45,152 nucleotides of DNA from Anaerolineales bacterium UBA1429 (GCA_002329325.1 DCTX01000094.1:714-45865), one strand, 5' to 3'. Counted from the stretch's first letter, positions 1 to 7,509 are shown. The notes: generated by a model from the letters alone, not told the origin. Numbers and translations are program-made.

Positions 1-95
1 AGGTGCCCTCTCTGTCGCTCCCGGTGCGCCCGTGGCTCATCGCCTCTCCGGCGGTGTGCCCCTGGCGCTCCCTCGGCTCCCAGAGTGCGTCGGCC

Positions 96-124
96 ATTCT
101 AGCCTCACCCGGCCACCGTGTCAA
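96..124 (-). promoter_or_regulatory. Leftward promoter P1
   Basis: On the minus strand, TTGACA (119-124) and TAGAAT (96-101) are separated by 17 bp. It is the leftmost of four tandem leftward promoters, so transcription would run off the window edge within about 90 bases. No confident gene is visible between here and base 1. Confidence 0.6.
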
Positions 125-250
125 ATCGGCTCCCGAGCTCTGCTACCGAGCCTGCGCGCCCTCACGAGAGGAGTATTTCGAGCTGTTTATGTTCAGAGTG
201 CGCTTGGGCCATTGGCCTGCGCCTTTGAGCAGTTCGCTCACAAGGAGGCG

Positions 251-278
251 ATTATATGGGGCTTTTTGTGCTTGTCAA
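251..278 (-). promoter_or_regulatory. Leftward promoter P2
   Basis: On the minus strand, TTGACA (273-278) and TATAAT (251-256) are separated by 16 bp, so both hexamers are perfect sigma-70-type consensus. It lies just downstream of the leftward terminator at 285-321, so it starts a new transcript heading off the window. Confidence 0.7.
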
Positions 279-284
279 ATCCCC

Positions 285-321
285 AAAAAAAGCGGTCGAT
301 GCACAATGATGGCTTCGACCG
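285..321 (-). terminator. Rho-independent terminator, leftward
   Basis: Arms at 293-299 and 315-321 form a 7-bp stem (CGGTCGA / TCGACCG). On the minus strand it is followed by seven U residues (291-285). It would end parB read-through as well as transcripts from P3 and P4. It is one of only two hairpins in the window with a clear U-tract. Confidence 0.6.
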
Positions 322-369
322 TCATGAGCATCACTGCTCTCTATCGCCTTGTGTTCCGAAAGCCCGGCT

Positions 370-398
370 ATGTTAACACGGCCTTCCGGCGCTGTCAA
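370..398 (-). promoter_or_regulatory. Leftward promoter P3
   Basis: Minus-strand TTGACA (393-398) and TAACAT (370-375) are separated by 17 bp. The predicted start near 362 gives a transcript of only about 80 nt before the terminator at 285-321. Confidence 0.6.
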
Positions 399-453
399 AT
401 AGTGGAGGGTCACCCCACCTTCTCTGAACAGGCTCTTGCTCAACTACTCCGCG

Positions 454-482
454 AGTATACCATGCCCTGCGGATGGTGTCAA
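454..482 (-). promoter_or_regulatory. Leftward promoter P4
   Basis: Minus-strand TTGACA (477-482) and TATACT (454-459) are separated by 17 bp, starting 27 bases past the parB stop. It would produce a transcript of about 160 nt ending at the terminator 285-321. Confidence 0.6.
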
Positions 483-508
483 AAGCCCGTTCTGGGCCCT
501 ATACGGGT

Positions 509-1381
509 CTAGCCTTCCTCCACCAGCCGCTCGTACAGCGACTCCAGGTCCTCTTCCGAGTAAAAGTGGATGACCAGGCGCCCGCCCTTGCGCGAGCGAA
601 AGAGCTCTACCTTGGTGCCCAGGGCCTCGCGGAACTCGCGCTCCAGCGCCTCGGTCTCGGGCGAACGGCCGCGCTTCTTGATCGCCTCGCGGGCGGCATG
701 CTGATAGCGCCGCACCAGCTCCTCCGTTTGGCGCACCGATAGGCCCTTCTTGGCGACTTCGCGACCGATGGCGACCTGTTCTTCCTCGGTCTCCAGCATG
801 AGCAACGCCCGCGCATGGCCCTCGGAGAGCTTTTCGCTGAGCAGCATCTCGTGGATAGCGGCCGGCAGCCGCAAGAGGCGCATGGTATTCGTCACGCTGA
901 CGCGGCTGCGGCCCACCCGCGTCGCGATCTGCTCCTGGGTGAGCCCGAACTCGTCGGCGAGCTGGGCATAGGCATGGGCCTCTTCCAGGGGGTTCAGGTC
1001 GGCCCGCTGGATGTTCTCCACCAGGGCCAGCTCCAGCATCTCCTGCGGAGTAGCCTCCTTGACGACCACATCCACATGCCGCAGGCCCGCCAGCCGAGCG
1101 GCGCGCCACCGGCGCTCGCCGGTGATCAGCTGGTAGCGGGGGGGTAGCGCCGGATCGCTGCTGGCCACACGCTGCACGATCAGCGGCTGGATCAGGCCCA
1201 TCTGGCGGATCGAGGCCGCCAGATCCTGCAGGGCATCCTCGTCGAACACGCTGCGGGGCTGCATCGGGTTGGGCGTGATGGCCTCGATGCTGACCTTGCG
1301 TACGCCCGGCGTCTCTTCGCTGGAGGAGGGGATCAGGGCATCCAACCCCTTGCCGAGACCTCTTCGTGGCCTAGATGTCAT
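509..1381 (-). CDS. parB: Chromosome-partitioning protein ParB
   Basis: ParB is the CTP-dependent DNA clamp that loads at parS sites near the origin and works with ParA in chromosome segregation. The 290-aa length is normal. The N-terminal ParB/Srx fold carries GERRWRAAR (residues 88-96) and ENIQRADLN (122-130), the arginine-rich and DNA/CTP-contacting boxes of the family. A helix-turn-helix follows at about 147-168 (LTQEQIATRVGRSR...), then a linker and a short C-terminal dimerisation domain. The ATG is preceded by GGAGGTG at good distance. It lies 32 bases after parA on the same strand, the usual parA-parB order. No parS consensus palindrome was recognised nearby, which is not unusual because parS sites may lie elsewhere around the origin. 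Confidence 0.97.
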   Translation of the reverse strand: MTSRPRRGLGKGLDALIPSSSEETPGVRKVSIEAITPNPMQPRSVFDEDALQDLAASIRQMGLIQPLIVQRVASSDPALPPRYQLITGERRWRAARLAGLRHVDVVVKEATPQEMLELALVENIQRADLNPLEEAHAYAQLADEFGLTQEQIATRVGRSRVSVTNTMRLLRLPAAIHEMLLSEKLSEGHARALLMLETEEEQVAIGREVAKKGLSVRQTEELVRRYQHAAREAIKKRGRSPETEALEREFREALGTKVELFRSRKGGRLVIHFYSEEDLESLYERLVEEG

Positions 1382-1413
1382 GGGTCACCTCCGCTGCGCT
1401 CCTGTGCATCCCC

Positions 1414-2181
1414 TTATGCCCGCTCGGAGGCCAATATCTCGCGAGACAGGGCATCGTACGCCTGGCCGCCCGGCGAATCGGGCGCGTAGGTCAGGATGGA
1501 TTCGCCAAAGCTAGGCGCTTCGCTCAGCTTGACATTGCGGGGGATGATCGAGTGAAACACGGTCGTGGGAAAGTGATCCAGGATCTCTTGCACCACCTGC
1601 CGCGCGATGTTGGTGCGGCGGTCATACATGGTCAGAATCAGGCCGCGCACGGCCAGATCGGGGTTGAGGCGCTGCCGGATCAGCTCGATGGTGTGCAAGA
1701 GCTGGGCCAGGCCTTCCAGGGGCAGATATTCGCATTGGATGGGGATAAAGACGCCATCGGAGGCCGTCAGGGCATTGATGGTGAGCATGCCCAGGCTGGG
1801 CGGCGTATCGATCAGGATCAGGTCGTAGCGTGGGCGCACCTGCTGCAGCGCATGGCGCAACCGCGACTCGCGCCCGATGACCTGGATCAGCTCCACCTCG
1901 GCGCCGGCCAGCGCCGGCGAGGAGGGCAGCAGGTCCAGCCCCGGGCAGCCGGTCACCATGGCCAGGCTGGCTGGCGACTCGGCCCCGATCAGGACGTCAT
2001 ACACCGAGCGCGTGAGGGCGTTCTTGTCCACACCCAGGCTGCTGGTCGCATTCGCCTGCGGATCCACATCCACCAGCAACACGCGCTTGCCATGGCTGGC
2101 CAGGTAGGCGCCCAAGTTCACGGCTGTCGTGGTCTTGCCGACGCCCCCTTTTTGATTGGCTAGCGCATAGATGCGGCCCAT
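1414..2181 (-). CDS. parA: ParA/Soj-type partitioning ATPase
   Basis: ParA is an ATPase that binds DNA non-specifically and moves ParB-parS complexes. Residues 10-18 form the deviant Walker A motif (QKGGVGKTT, signature lysine K11). The switch I/II aspartates are in DVDPQ (38-42) and in the IDTPPSLG segment. The 255-aa length matches chromosomal Soj proteins, which lack the N-terminal helix-turn-helix of plasmid ParA. I chose the ATG that opens MGRIYALANQKGG. An in-frame upstream extension of 58 residues is arginine-rich and overlaps the preceding gene, so it is rejected. A modest GGGAG site precedes the start. parB follows 32 bases downstream. Confidence 0.97.
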   Translation of the reverse strand: MGRIYALANQKGGVGKTTTAVNLGAYLASHGKRVLLVDVDPQANATSSLGVDKNALTRSVYDVLIGAESPASLAMVTGCPGLDLLPSSPALAGAEVELIQVIGRESRLRHALQQVRPRYDLILIDTPPSLGMLTINALTASDGVFIPIQCEYLPLEGLAQLLHTIELIRQRLNPDLAVRGLILTMYDRRTNIARQVVQEILDHFPTTVFHSIIPRNVKLSEAPSFGESILTYAPDSPGGQAYDALSREILASERA

Positions 2182-2212
2182 GCTCTCCCGCTTTCCCGGC
2201 CTGCTCCCATGC

Positions 2213-3067
2213 CTACTCACGGATGCGACCGTACTTGAGACGCTCCTCCACTTGCGCGCGGCTGGGCAGGTTCGCCGGGCCGATGCCTTCGACCACGAAC
2301 GATGCGACGCAATTGGCGAACCTCGCCGCCTCGATGGCGTCCCCTGTCTCAGCATAGCGGATCAGGAAGCCGGTGGCAAAGACGTCCCCCGCTCCCGTCG
2401 GATCAACCTCATCAACCGCATACGCGCGCACGCGTTGGTGCCCACCCTTCTGGTAGACCAACGCCCCCTGCTCGCCCAGGGTCAACACCAGCAGGCGAGC
2501 GCGCCGGGCCAGGGCCTCCAGGCGCGGCCGGTCGCCGCCCAGGTCCTCCAGGCTCAGCACCACGACATGGGTCGCATCCAGGATGCGCTCGCTCTCTAGC
2601 CATTCGGCCGGAGCGACGAGCCCTTCGCTATCCCAGCGGCGCAGCCAGCCCTGGGGCGTCACGCCGATCAAGGCGTCGTCAAAGGCCTCGGCCAGCTCTG
2701 GGCTCACCTCTTGGGCCACGGGCCCCAGATGCACGATGGGGGCCCTGCGCCAGGCAGGCGGCAGATGCTCCGGAGCAAGCAATGCGGCCACCCCGCGCAC
2801 ATACTGCTTGCGCGCCCGCCCTATATAGATGTTTTCAAAGATCGTAGATTGTGAACTGGGACAGGTCTGCACCCATACCGAGTTCTGAGGGAACGGCTCG
2901 TAATCGGCGCCCACGCTGGTGAGCACGCCTACCTGCTTGCCCAGGTTCAGCGCTGCCAGAGCCGCGTAGGTGGCCGTCCCGCCCTGGCGATAGCCCCCCC
3001 CGGGGACCACATCCCGGGTGACATGCCCGATCACGAGGTATTCAGGAACCCGCTCCAACCTGGTCAT
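2213..3067 (-). CDS. PfkB-family carbohydrate/nucleoside kinase
   Basis: This is a ribokinase-like sugar or nucleoside kinase that transfers phosphate from ATP; the substrate cannot be read from the sequence. The PfkB C-terminal signature DPTGAGDVFATGF is present, and its GAGD aspartate is the expected catalytic base. The N-terminal GGTATYAALAALNLG region matches the substrate-binding part of the fold. At 284 aa it is at the short end for the family. The ATG follows the jag stop by only a few bases and parA follows 31 bases downstream, so it is co-transcribed within an otherwise housekeeping operon. The ribosome site is weak (AAGTGAAG across the jag stop), suggesting coupled translation. Confidence 0.85.
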   Translation of the reverse strand: MTRLERVPEYLVIGHVTRDVVPGGGYRQGGTATYAALAALNLGKQVGVLTSVGADYEPFPQNSVWVQTCPSSQSTIFENIYIGRARKQYVRGVAALLAPEHLPPAWRRAPIVHLGPVAQEVSPELAEAFDDALIGVTPQGWLRRWDSEGLVAPAEWLESERILDATHVVVLSLEDLGGDRPRLEALARRARLLVLTLGEQGALVYQKGGHQRVRAYAVDEVDPTGAGDVFATGFLIRYAETGDAIEAARFANCVASFVVEGIGPANLPSRAQVEERLKYGRIRE

Positions 3068-3074
3068 CAACGCT

Positions 3075-3920
3075 TCACTTGGGCAGGATCTGGACTTTGC
3101 GGCGCTCGTCCTTGCCCGTGCTCTCGGTATAGACATCGGGATCGTCGCGCAGCGCCAGGTGGATGATGCGTCGTTCGTGGGCCGGCATCGGCTCCAGCGC
3201 CATGGCTTCTTTGGACCGGCGCACCTGATCGGCGACCCGCCGGGCCAACGAGCGCAGCGATTCCTCTCGCCGGGCCTTGTAGCCTTCCACATCCACCACC
3301 AGATTGGGCCATACCCCGATCCGGCGGCTGGTGATGAGCCGCGTCATGAACTGGAGATCGCGCAGCGTCTCACCGCGCCGCCCGATGAGGGCGCCCAGAT
3401 CGTCGCCCACCACGTTCAGGAGCAAGGGACTGACCTCGCCGCTGCCCTCATCCATCTCGCCGCCCCGATCCACCACCTCGACCGCGGCCAGGACGCCGAT
3501 CTTGTCCAGGAGGGTGGTCAGAACATCCAGAGCCGCATCCTGCAGCTCTGGAGGATTCTGCTTGTAGAGGGAGGCCTCTTCCTCTTCATCCTCGGCCTCA
3601 GCCAGGCCCTCGTCTGCCTCGTCTTCCGGGGCAGGGCTCTGTGCGACCTCGCGTACCGGCGCCGCGGCCTCAACTGCTGCCGGAGCAGGCGCGCTGCTCT
3701 CGGCCGAGGGCCCGGCGCCCTGCGCCTGCCAGCTCACAAGAACGCGCACCTCGCCGGTGCGCACCAGGCCCAGGAAACTGCGGGTGCTATCGCTCAGCAC
3801 CTGGTATTCCAGTTCACCTGCCGGGATTCCCAGATCACGGGCTGCAGCCTCTATTGCCTCTTCGACCGTCTTGCCCGTGTATTCGGCACTATGCCTTGTT
3901 GACCTTCTTTCGCGATCCAT
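3075..3920 (-). CDS. jag: Jag/KhpB RNA-binding protein
   Basis: Jag (KhpB, formerly SpoIIIJ-associated) is a cytoplasmic RNA-binding protein linked to cell elongation and division in Gram-positive bacteria. An N-terminal Jag_N domain covers residues 11-64. A long linker of about 70-118 is rich in Ala, Pro and acidic residues. The KH domain contains the GALIGRRGE loop (177-185). The C-terminal R3H domain contains ERRIIHLALRDD and ends in RRKVQILPK. The ATG lies inside the end of yidC, a 32-bp overlap, and no later in-frame Met restores the N-terminal domain, so the overlap seems real. Being next to yidC is the classic arrangement. Confidence 0.93.
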   Translation of the reverse strand: MDRERRSTRHSAEYTGKTVEEAIEAAARDLGIPAGELEYQVLSDSTRSFLGLVRTGEVRVLVSWQAQGAGPSAESSAPAPAAVEAAAPVREVAQSPAPEDEADEGLAEAEDEEEEASLYKQNPPELQDAALDVLTTLLDKIGVLAAVEVVDRGGEMDEGSGEVSPLLLNVVGDDLGALIGRRGETLRDLQFMTRLITSRRIGVWPNLVVDVEGYKARREESLRSLARRVADQVRRSKEAMALEPMPAHERRIIHLALRDDPDVYTESTGKDERRKVQILPK

Positions 3921-4809
3921 TTGCCGCCTTTTCTCTCCTCATGGTACCGCCCGAGGGCGCTTCAACGCTCGGAACAAGAGGCCTCTCCAGCTTTTCCACT
4001 GCCCACTGAATGGCGACGCCCACGATGTTCGAGATGACAAAGTAAATCGCCAACCCAGAAGAGAACTGGGTGGTAAAGTACCCGAACATGAGCGGCATCA
4101 TAAGCTGCATGGTCTGATTCATCGAGGCCTGCTGGGCATCCGTACTGGGCTGGGCCATCATCTTCTGCTGGAGCCAGGTCGTCGCCGCCACCAACACTGG
4201 CAACACGATCGAGGTCGGATCGGGCTCTGCCAGGTTCATGCCAAAGAGGAACCCTTGCAGCGGGACGATATCCACCACGGCCGTGAACCCATGATAGACG
4301 TTTTTGCCCAGGTTCATCAACTCCAACGGCGTATCGGCCAGGACGCTGTTGATGGCCTGAAAGAGGCCGAACCAGATGGGCAGTTGCACCAACGTGGGCA
4401 GGCAGCCCGAGAAGGGATTCACCCCTGCCTCTCGATACAGACGCTGCTGCTCCGTCACGAGGCGCTCTTTGTCGTTGGCGTACTTTTTTTGCAGTTCCTG
4501 CATCTGGGGCTGCAGCGCAGCCATGTGCCGCGACGAGCGGATCTGCTTGATCTGCAGGGGGAAGGTGATCAGCCGCAGCACAATGGTGAACACGGTGATG
4601 GCCACAACAAAGTTGCGGCCCAGGTAGGCATAAAAGAAGAGCAAGGCGTTCAGCAGGGGCCGAATGACGCCTTCGCTCCAGATGTTCCCCCATCCGATCT
4701 GCGTGCCGGCGATGACGATGGCGCCAACGATGACCCAGGTCAGCAGCGACTTGCGGATCCTCTTGGGATCAACTTGCGGTGTGTTTGTTGCCTGCACAGA
4801 ATCTATCAC
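3889..4809 (-). CDS. yidC: YidC/Oxa1 membrane protein insertase
   Basis: YidC inserts and folds inner-membrane proteins, alone or with SecYEG. At 306 aa it is the short Gram-positive-type form without the large periplasmic domain of proteobacterial YidC. Membrane segments are visible at about 22-40 and 55-85, with further segments from about 145 on. The conserved motif region TIVLRLITFPLQIKQ carries the arginine of the hydrophilic groove. The GVNPFSGCLPTLVQLPI stretch is typical of the family, and the tail is basic. The nominal start is a GTG directly against GGAGG, so the GTG four codons later (4797) may be the true start. It follows the PQQ-propeller gene by 9 bases and overlaps jag. Confidence 0.95.
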   Translation of the reverse strand: MIDSVQATNTPQVDPKRIRKSLLTWVIVGAIVIAGTQIGWGNIWSEGVIRPLLNALLFFYAYLGRNFVVAITVFTIVLRLITFPLQIKQIRSSRHMAALQPQMQELQKKYANDKERLVTEQQRLYREAGVNPFSGCLPTLVQLPIWFGLFQAINSVLADTPLELMNLGKNVYHGFTAVVDIVPLQGFLFGMNLAEPDPTSIVLPVLVAATTWLQQKMMAQPSTDAQQASMNQTMQLMMPLMFGYFTTQFSSGLAIYFVISNIVGVAIQWAVEKLERPLVPSVEAPSGGTMRREKAANGSRKKVNKA

Positions 4810-4818
4810 CCTCCAGGG

Positions 4819-5991
4819 CTAGTTGTCCTCGGACGTCGGATACACCCACAGCTCGGGGTTTCTCTCGGCCGGGTCCAGAGCCACAACGTTGCCCGATGCG
4901 CTGCCCATATAGATAAGGTCGCCATCTACGACGGGGGCTGAGAGGATCGCGCCCCGCTGCTGGTCGGCGCCGCTGCCATACACCAGCTCCGCCTTGCCCT
5001 CCGCCAGATCCACCAGGTACAGGCGGCCCTGATCGGTGGCGACGGCAACCCGCCCGTCATAGAGAATGGGCCCGGCCCGAAGGTTGCCCACCAGCGAGAT
5101 CGGCGACCAGAGAGGCTGCCGGCTCGATAGCGAATAGCCATACAGCGAGCCCCTGAGGGAAGTAAAGTACACCTTGTCCTCGACGACCAGCGGCTGCCCC
5201 CAGATCCAGCCATCCAGCCGCTCGGTCTGCCAGAGGATCTCGCCCGTCTCGGCATCCAACACGTGCAGGCGGCTATCCACGCCGCCGGCCAGCACCAAGC
5301 CATTGGCCACGGTCACATCGCCGGGGATCGCCGCGCCCACGCTGCTGTGCCAGACCTCGGCGCCCGTCTCGCGATCGACGGCATAGGCCGAGTGATCCAT
5401 AGAGCCGATGTAGACGCGCTCCTGATCCACCGCCGGCCTGCCCCAGATGCGCTCCTCGGTGGCAAAGGGCTCCTCCCACACCGGCTGAAGGCTCTCCAGA
5501 TCCAGGGCGTAGACCTGATAGTCCGTGGTGCCAAAGTAAGCCACGCCCTCATAGACGGTCACGCCGCCCACGATGGCCCCGCCCACGGGATAGCTCCAGG
5601 CCACGCCGCCCGACTCCTGATCCAGGGCGTAGAGCTTGTTTTCAAAGGAGCCGATCAGCACCACGTCGCCGGCGGTCACCGGCTGGCCGTACACGGCCCC
5701 CAAGGGGGGCTCTTGCTCGGCATCGTCGCTGCTGGCCTTGGGCAGGCCGCAACCCACGCCGGACGAGGCGCTCTCCAGGGGATAGCGCCAGAGCAGCTCG
5801 CCATCCTGGGTGGCATCCAGCGCCACCGCCTCGCCAGAGGCCAGGACGGCATAGACACGATCGTTCTCTGCAGTCAGCACAGTCCAGCCCGTGTTGACCG
5901 TGCTCCCACGAGCCATGCAACCGGTCGCCAACAAGGCAAGGATCATGACCAAGAGGATTTGGATCCCTCTTTGCCTCGGTATCTTGCGCAC
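4819..5991 (-). CDS. PQQ-like beta-propeller lipoprotein
   Basis: Residues 1-25 form a lipoprotein signal: positive n-region, hydrophobic core, lipobox LATGC with Cys25. The mature protein should therefore be tethered outside the cytoplasmic membrane. The rest is a repeat protein of the PQQ/WD-like propeller type with recurring blades of the form VYxGSxDxxxYALDxExGxxxW (for example LYALDQESGGVAW and AYAVDRETGAEVW). BamB is a relative by fold, but no outer-membrane assembly genes are here. The enzymatic PQQ residues of alcohol dehydrogenases are not evident, so a scaffold or chaperone role is more likely than catalysis. It starts at a GTG behind GGAGG and sits between yidD and yidC in the same transcription unit, which suggests a link to membrane-protein insertion. 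Confidence 0.85.
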   Translation of the reverse strand: MRKIPRQRGIQILLVMILALLATGCMARGSTVNTGWTVLTAENDRVYAVLASGEAVALDATQDGELLWRYPLESASSGVGCGLPKASSDDAEQEPPLGAVYGQPVTAGDVVLIGSFENKLYALDQESGGVAWSYPVGGAIVGGVTVYEGVAYFGTTDYQVYALDLESLQPVWEEPFATEERIWGRPAVDQERVYIGSMDHSAYAVDRETGAEVWHSSVGAAIPGDVTVANGLVLAGGVDSRLHVLDAETGEILWQTERLDGWIWGQPLVVEDKVYFTSLRGSLYGYSLSSRQPLWSPISLVGNLRAGPILYDGRVAVATDQGRLYLVDLAEGKAELVYGSGADQQRGAILSAPVVDGDLIYMGSASGNVVALDPAERNPELWVYPTSEDN

Positions 5992-6091
5992 GAATCCTCC
6001 TACACAAAGCGCATGGCGCGCAGCAGCGGGCCGCGCAGCATATGCCTCAACTCGCTCGTCCGATCATGGCGCCAGGCGCTGCCAGGCAGTC

Positions 6092-6310
6092 TCAGGGCAC
6101 CGGATCGTAGCCGCCGGGATGGAACGGGTGGCATCGTAGAATGCGCTGTACGCCCATCCAAAAGCCGCGCACGACCCCGTACTTTTCCACCGCCTGATAC
6201 ATGTATTCGGAGCAGGTGGGGACGAACCGACAACTGGGAGACAGCGCGGGAGAAATGAACCGCTTGTAGAACACCAAAAGACCCAGGACCACACGCTTGG
6301 GCCAGGGCAT
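6092..6310 (-). CDS. yidD: YidD membrane-protein insertion efficiency factor
   Basis: YidD is a small membrane-associated protein that aids YidC-dependent insertion. The family signature is complete: FYKRFISPALSPSCRFVPTC, SEYMYQAVEKYG, RILRCHPFHPGGYDPVP. I chose the ATG at 6310 because GGAG lies 8 bases upstream. An ATG at 6316 and a GTG at 6319 are also in frame, and the GTG would give a 4-bp overlap with rnpA. The length of about 72 residues is normal. Its place directly after rnpA is the standard bacterial order. Confidence 0.95.
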   Translation of the reverse strand: MPWPKRVVLGLLVFYKRFISPALSPSCRFVPTCSEYMYQAVEKYGVVRGFWMGVQRILRCHPFHPGGYDPVP

Positions 6311-6315
6311 GCCCA

Positions 6316-6687
6316 TCACTCCATTCGCTCGCCAGCGGTCTCACTGGCGGCCAAGAGCCCCGCGACGCCCATCAGGCGCGCCACGTCCCGCTCGATATCT
6401 GCATAGGTCGCCCGGCTCACCGGATGGCGCGCAATCCAGACCACATCCCATCCGGGGGCAATCAAGTCCTGCTGCAGGCGCACGGCTTCGCGCATCCGGC
6501 GTTTGACCCGGTTGCGCACCGCTGCCTTGCCGATGCGCTTGCTCACCGAAAAGCCAAAGCGACTGACCGGCATGGCGTTCGCACACTTGCAGGCTACCAG
6601 CAGAGGCGTGCTCCAGCAGCGCCCTTGATCTCGCACGCGCTGGAACTCGGACGACTTCCTGAGTCGGTAGACCTTGGCTAACACCAA
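6316..6687 (-). CDS. rnpA: Ribonuclease P protein component
   Basis: RnpA is the protein subunit that helps RNase P RNA bind pre-tRNA and mature its 5' end. The family hallmark is seen as RFGFSVSKRIGKAAVRNRVK followed by RRMREAVR, the RNR helix that binds the RNA. The length (123 aa) is typical. The start is a TTG at 6687 or the adjacent GTG at 6684, with no strong ribosome site, so translation may be coupled to rpmH, which ends 16 bases upstream. It is co-transcribed with rpmH and yidD. Confidence 0.96.
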   Translation of the reverse strand: MVLAKVYRLRKSSEFQRVRDQGRCWSTPLLVACKCANAMPVSRFGFSVSKRIGKAAVRNRVKRRMREAVRLQQDLIAPGWDVVWIARHPVSRATYADIERDVARLMGVAGLLAASETAGERME

Positions 6688-6703
6688 AAGACCAGAATGG
6701 AAC

Positions 6704-6856
6704 CTATTGGGCCTTGTTCTTGACTGTCAACGTGTAGCGCCCCTTGGCGCGACGATTCTTGAGCACCTCGCGCCCGCCTCGGGTGGACATACGCTTGCGA
6801 AAGCCGTGCACACGCACGCGGCGGCGCTTCTTGGGTTGCCATGTTCGCTTGGGCAT
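6704..6856 (-). CDS. rpmH: 50S ribosomal protein L34
   Basis: L34 is a small, very basic protein of the large ribosomal subunit. The sequence MPKRTWQPKKRRRVRVHGFR through KNRRAKGRYTLTVKNKAQ is unmistakable, at 50 aa. An in-frame upstream extension is rejected: GAGGAG lies 8 bases before the ATG at 6856 and L34 always begins close to MKRTxQP. It is the first gene of the leftward operon and is served by the promoter at 6918-6947. dnaA, the usual divergent neighbour, is replaced here by a GNAT gene. Confidence 0.98.
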   Translation of the reverse strand: MPKRTWQPKKRRRVRVHGFRKRMSTRGGREVLKNRRAKGRYTLTVKNKAQ

Positions 6857-6917
6857 TCCGTATACTCCTCTACTCCCCTTGGGAGAAAATGCGTAGGCTG
6901 GGGACACACATCGAGGG

Positions 6918-6947
6918 ATTATACGTTGCGCCAGCCGACAGTGTCAA
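6918..6947 (-). promoter_or_regulatory. Promoter of the rpmH operon
   Basis: Minus-strand TTGACA (6942-6947) and TATAAT (6918-6923) are separated by 18 bp. The predicted transcript start near 6911 leaves a leader of about 55 nt before rpmH. It probably drives the whole rpmH-rnpA-yidD-yidC-jag-parAB run. Confidence 0.75.
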
Positions 6948-6974
6948 ATAGCCCCTGGCCGGAACCATGCACCT

Positions 6975-7502
6975 CTAGAGAGTCTGTGCGTACACCATAC
7001 CGAGATCACCGTTGCCAAAGTAGCTATCTATATAGCCGCGAAACGCGAACCCGCGCTTGGGCAGCAGGCTGATGGCCGGATCGTTCTTGCTCTGCACCAC
7101 CGCCATCACAACGCTCAACTCGCTGCCCTGCGCCCAGCGCGCGGCCCCCTCCAGGAGCATACTGGCGATGCCGCGCCGCCGGTACGGGCGGTGCACCACC
7201 AGATGATCGATGCTCCCTTGCCAGGCCTGCCGCTGCACGCTCATGCTCAGGTAGCCCAACACCACGCCCAACTCCTCGGCCACCAGGAAACAACGGCTCT
7301 GCTGCCAGAGATGAAAGAGGTCTTCCTTGAGCCGGGGGTCCTGCAGCTCCATGCTGCGCGGGATGCGCACGCGGCGGAAGCCGACCTGGATCTCATCGGC
7401 GCGCAGCGTCTCGTCCATATGCCAGATATGGTTCGTGGCATACGAGCTATCCAGGCGTTGACAGCGATCGATATCAGCGATCGTCGCAGGACGCACATTC
7501 AT
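6975..7502 (-). CDS. GNAT-family N-acetyltransferase
   Basis: This is a GCN5-related acetyltransferase that would transfer an acetyl group from acetyl-CoA to an unidentified amine. The acetyl-CoA pyrophosphate loop is visible as HRPYRRRGIASMLLEGAARW, with strand beta4 just before it (SIDHLVV). The C-terminal NDPAISLLPKRGFAFRGYID matches the last helix-strand of the fold. The full 175-aa domain fills the protein. The gene begins 7 bases after the moxR stop and is almost certainly co-transcribed with it. The substrate might be a protein N-terminus, a polyamine or an antibiotic, and the sequence does not decide. Confidence 0.88.
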   Translation of the reverse strand: MNVRPATIADIDRCQRLDSSYATNHIWHMDETLRADEIQVGFRRVRIPRSMELQDPRLKEDLFHLWQQSRCFLVAEELGVVLGYLSMSVQRQAWQGSIDHLVVHRPYRRRGIASMLLEGAARWAQGSELSVVMAVVQSKNDPAISLLPKRGFAFRGYIDSYFGNGDLGMVYAQTL

Positions 7503-7509
7503 CGCCGGG

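Larger units (their letters stand above)
1..508. other. Gene-poor left edge with promoter array
   Basis: No coding frame here is convincing on either strand. The stretch contains four tandem leftward promoters (P1-P4), one leftward terminator between P3 and P2, and nothing resembling a tRNA. A minus-strand frame opening at 97 behind a GGTGAGG-like ribosome site continues off the edge and could be a truncated gene. The evidence for it is only one start and one weak ribosome site. Confidence 0.5.

Noticed and set aside
1..97. A minus-strand frame beginning at 97 (MADALWEPRERQ...) that continues off the edge.
   Set aside because: It has a weak GGTGAGG ribosome site, but its start codon overlaps the -10 region of P1 and only 32 codons are visible, so it cannot be supported.
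3..512. Two plus-strand frames at the left edge.
   Set aside because: They run against four strong leftward promoters, lack ribosome sites, and show no domain or composition typical of proteins.
444..1109. A 221-codon minus-strand frame within parB.
   Set aside because: It is an out-of-frame shadow of parB, with Gly/Ala/Arg-rich composition.
1552..1559. A GTGAAACA half-site resembling parS.
   Set aside because: Only one half matches the 16-bp parS palindrome, and it is inside parA codons.
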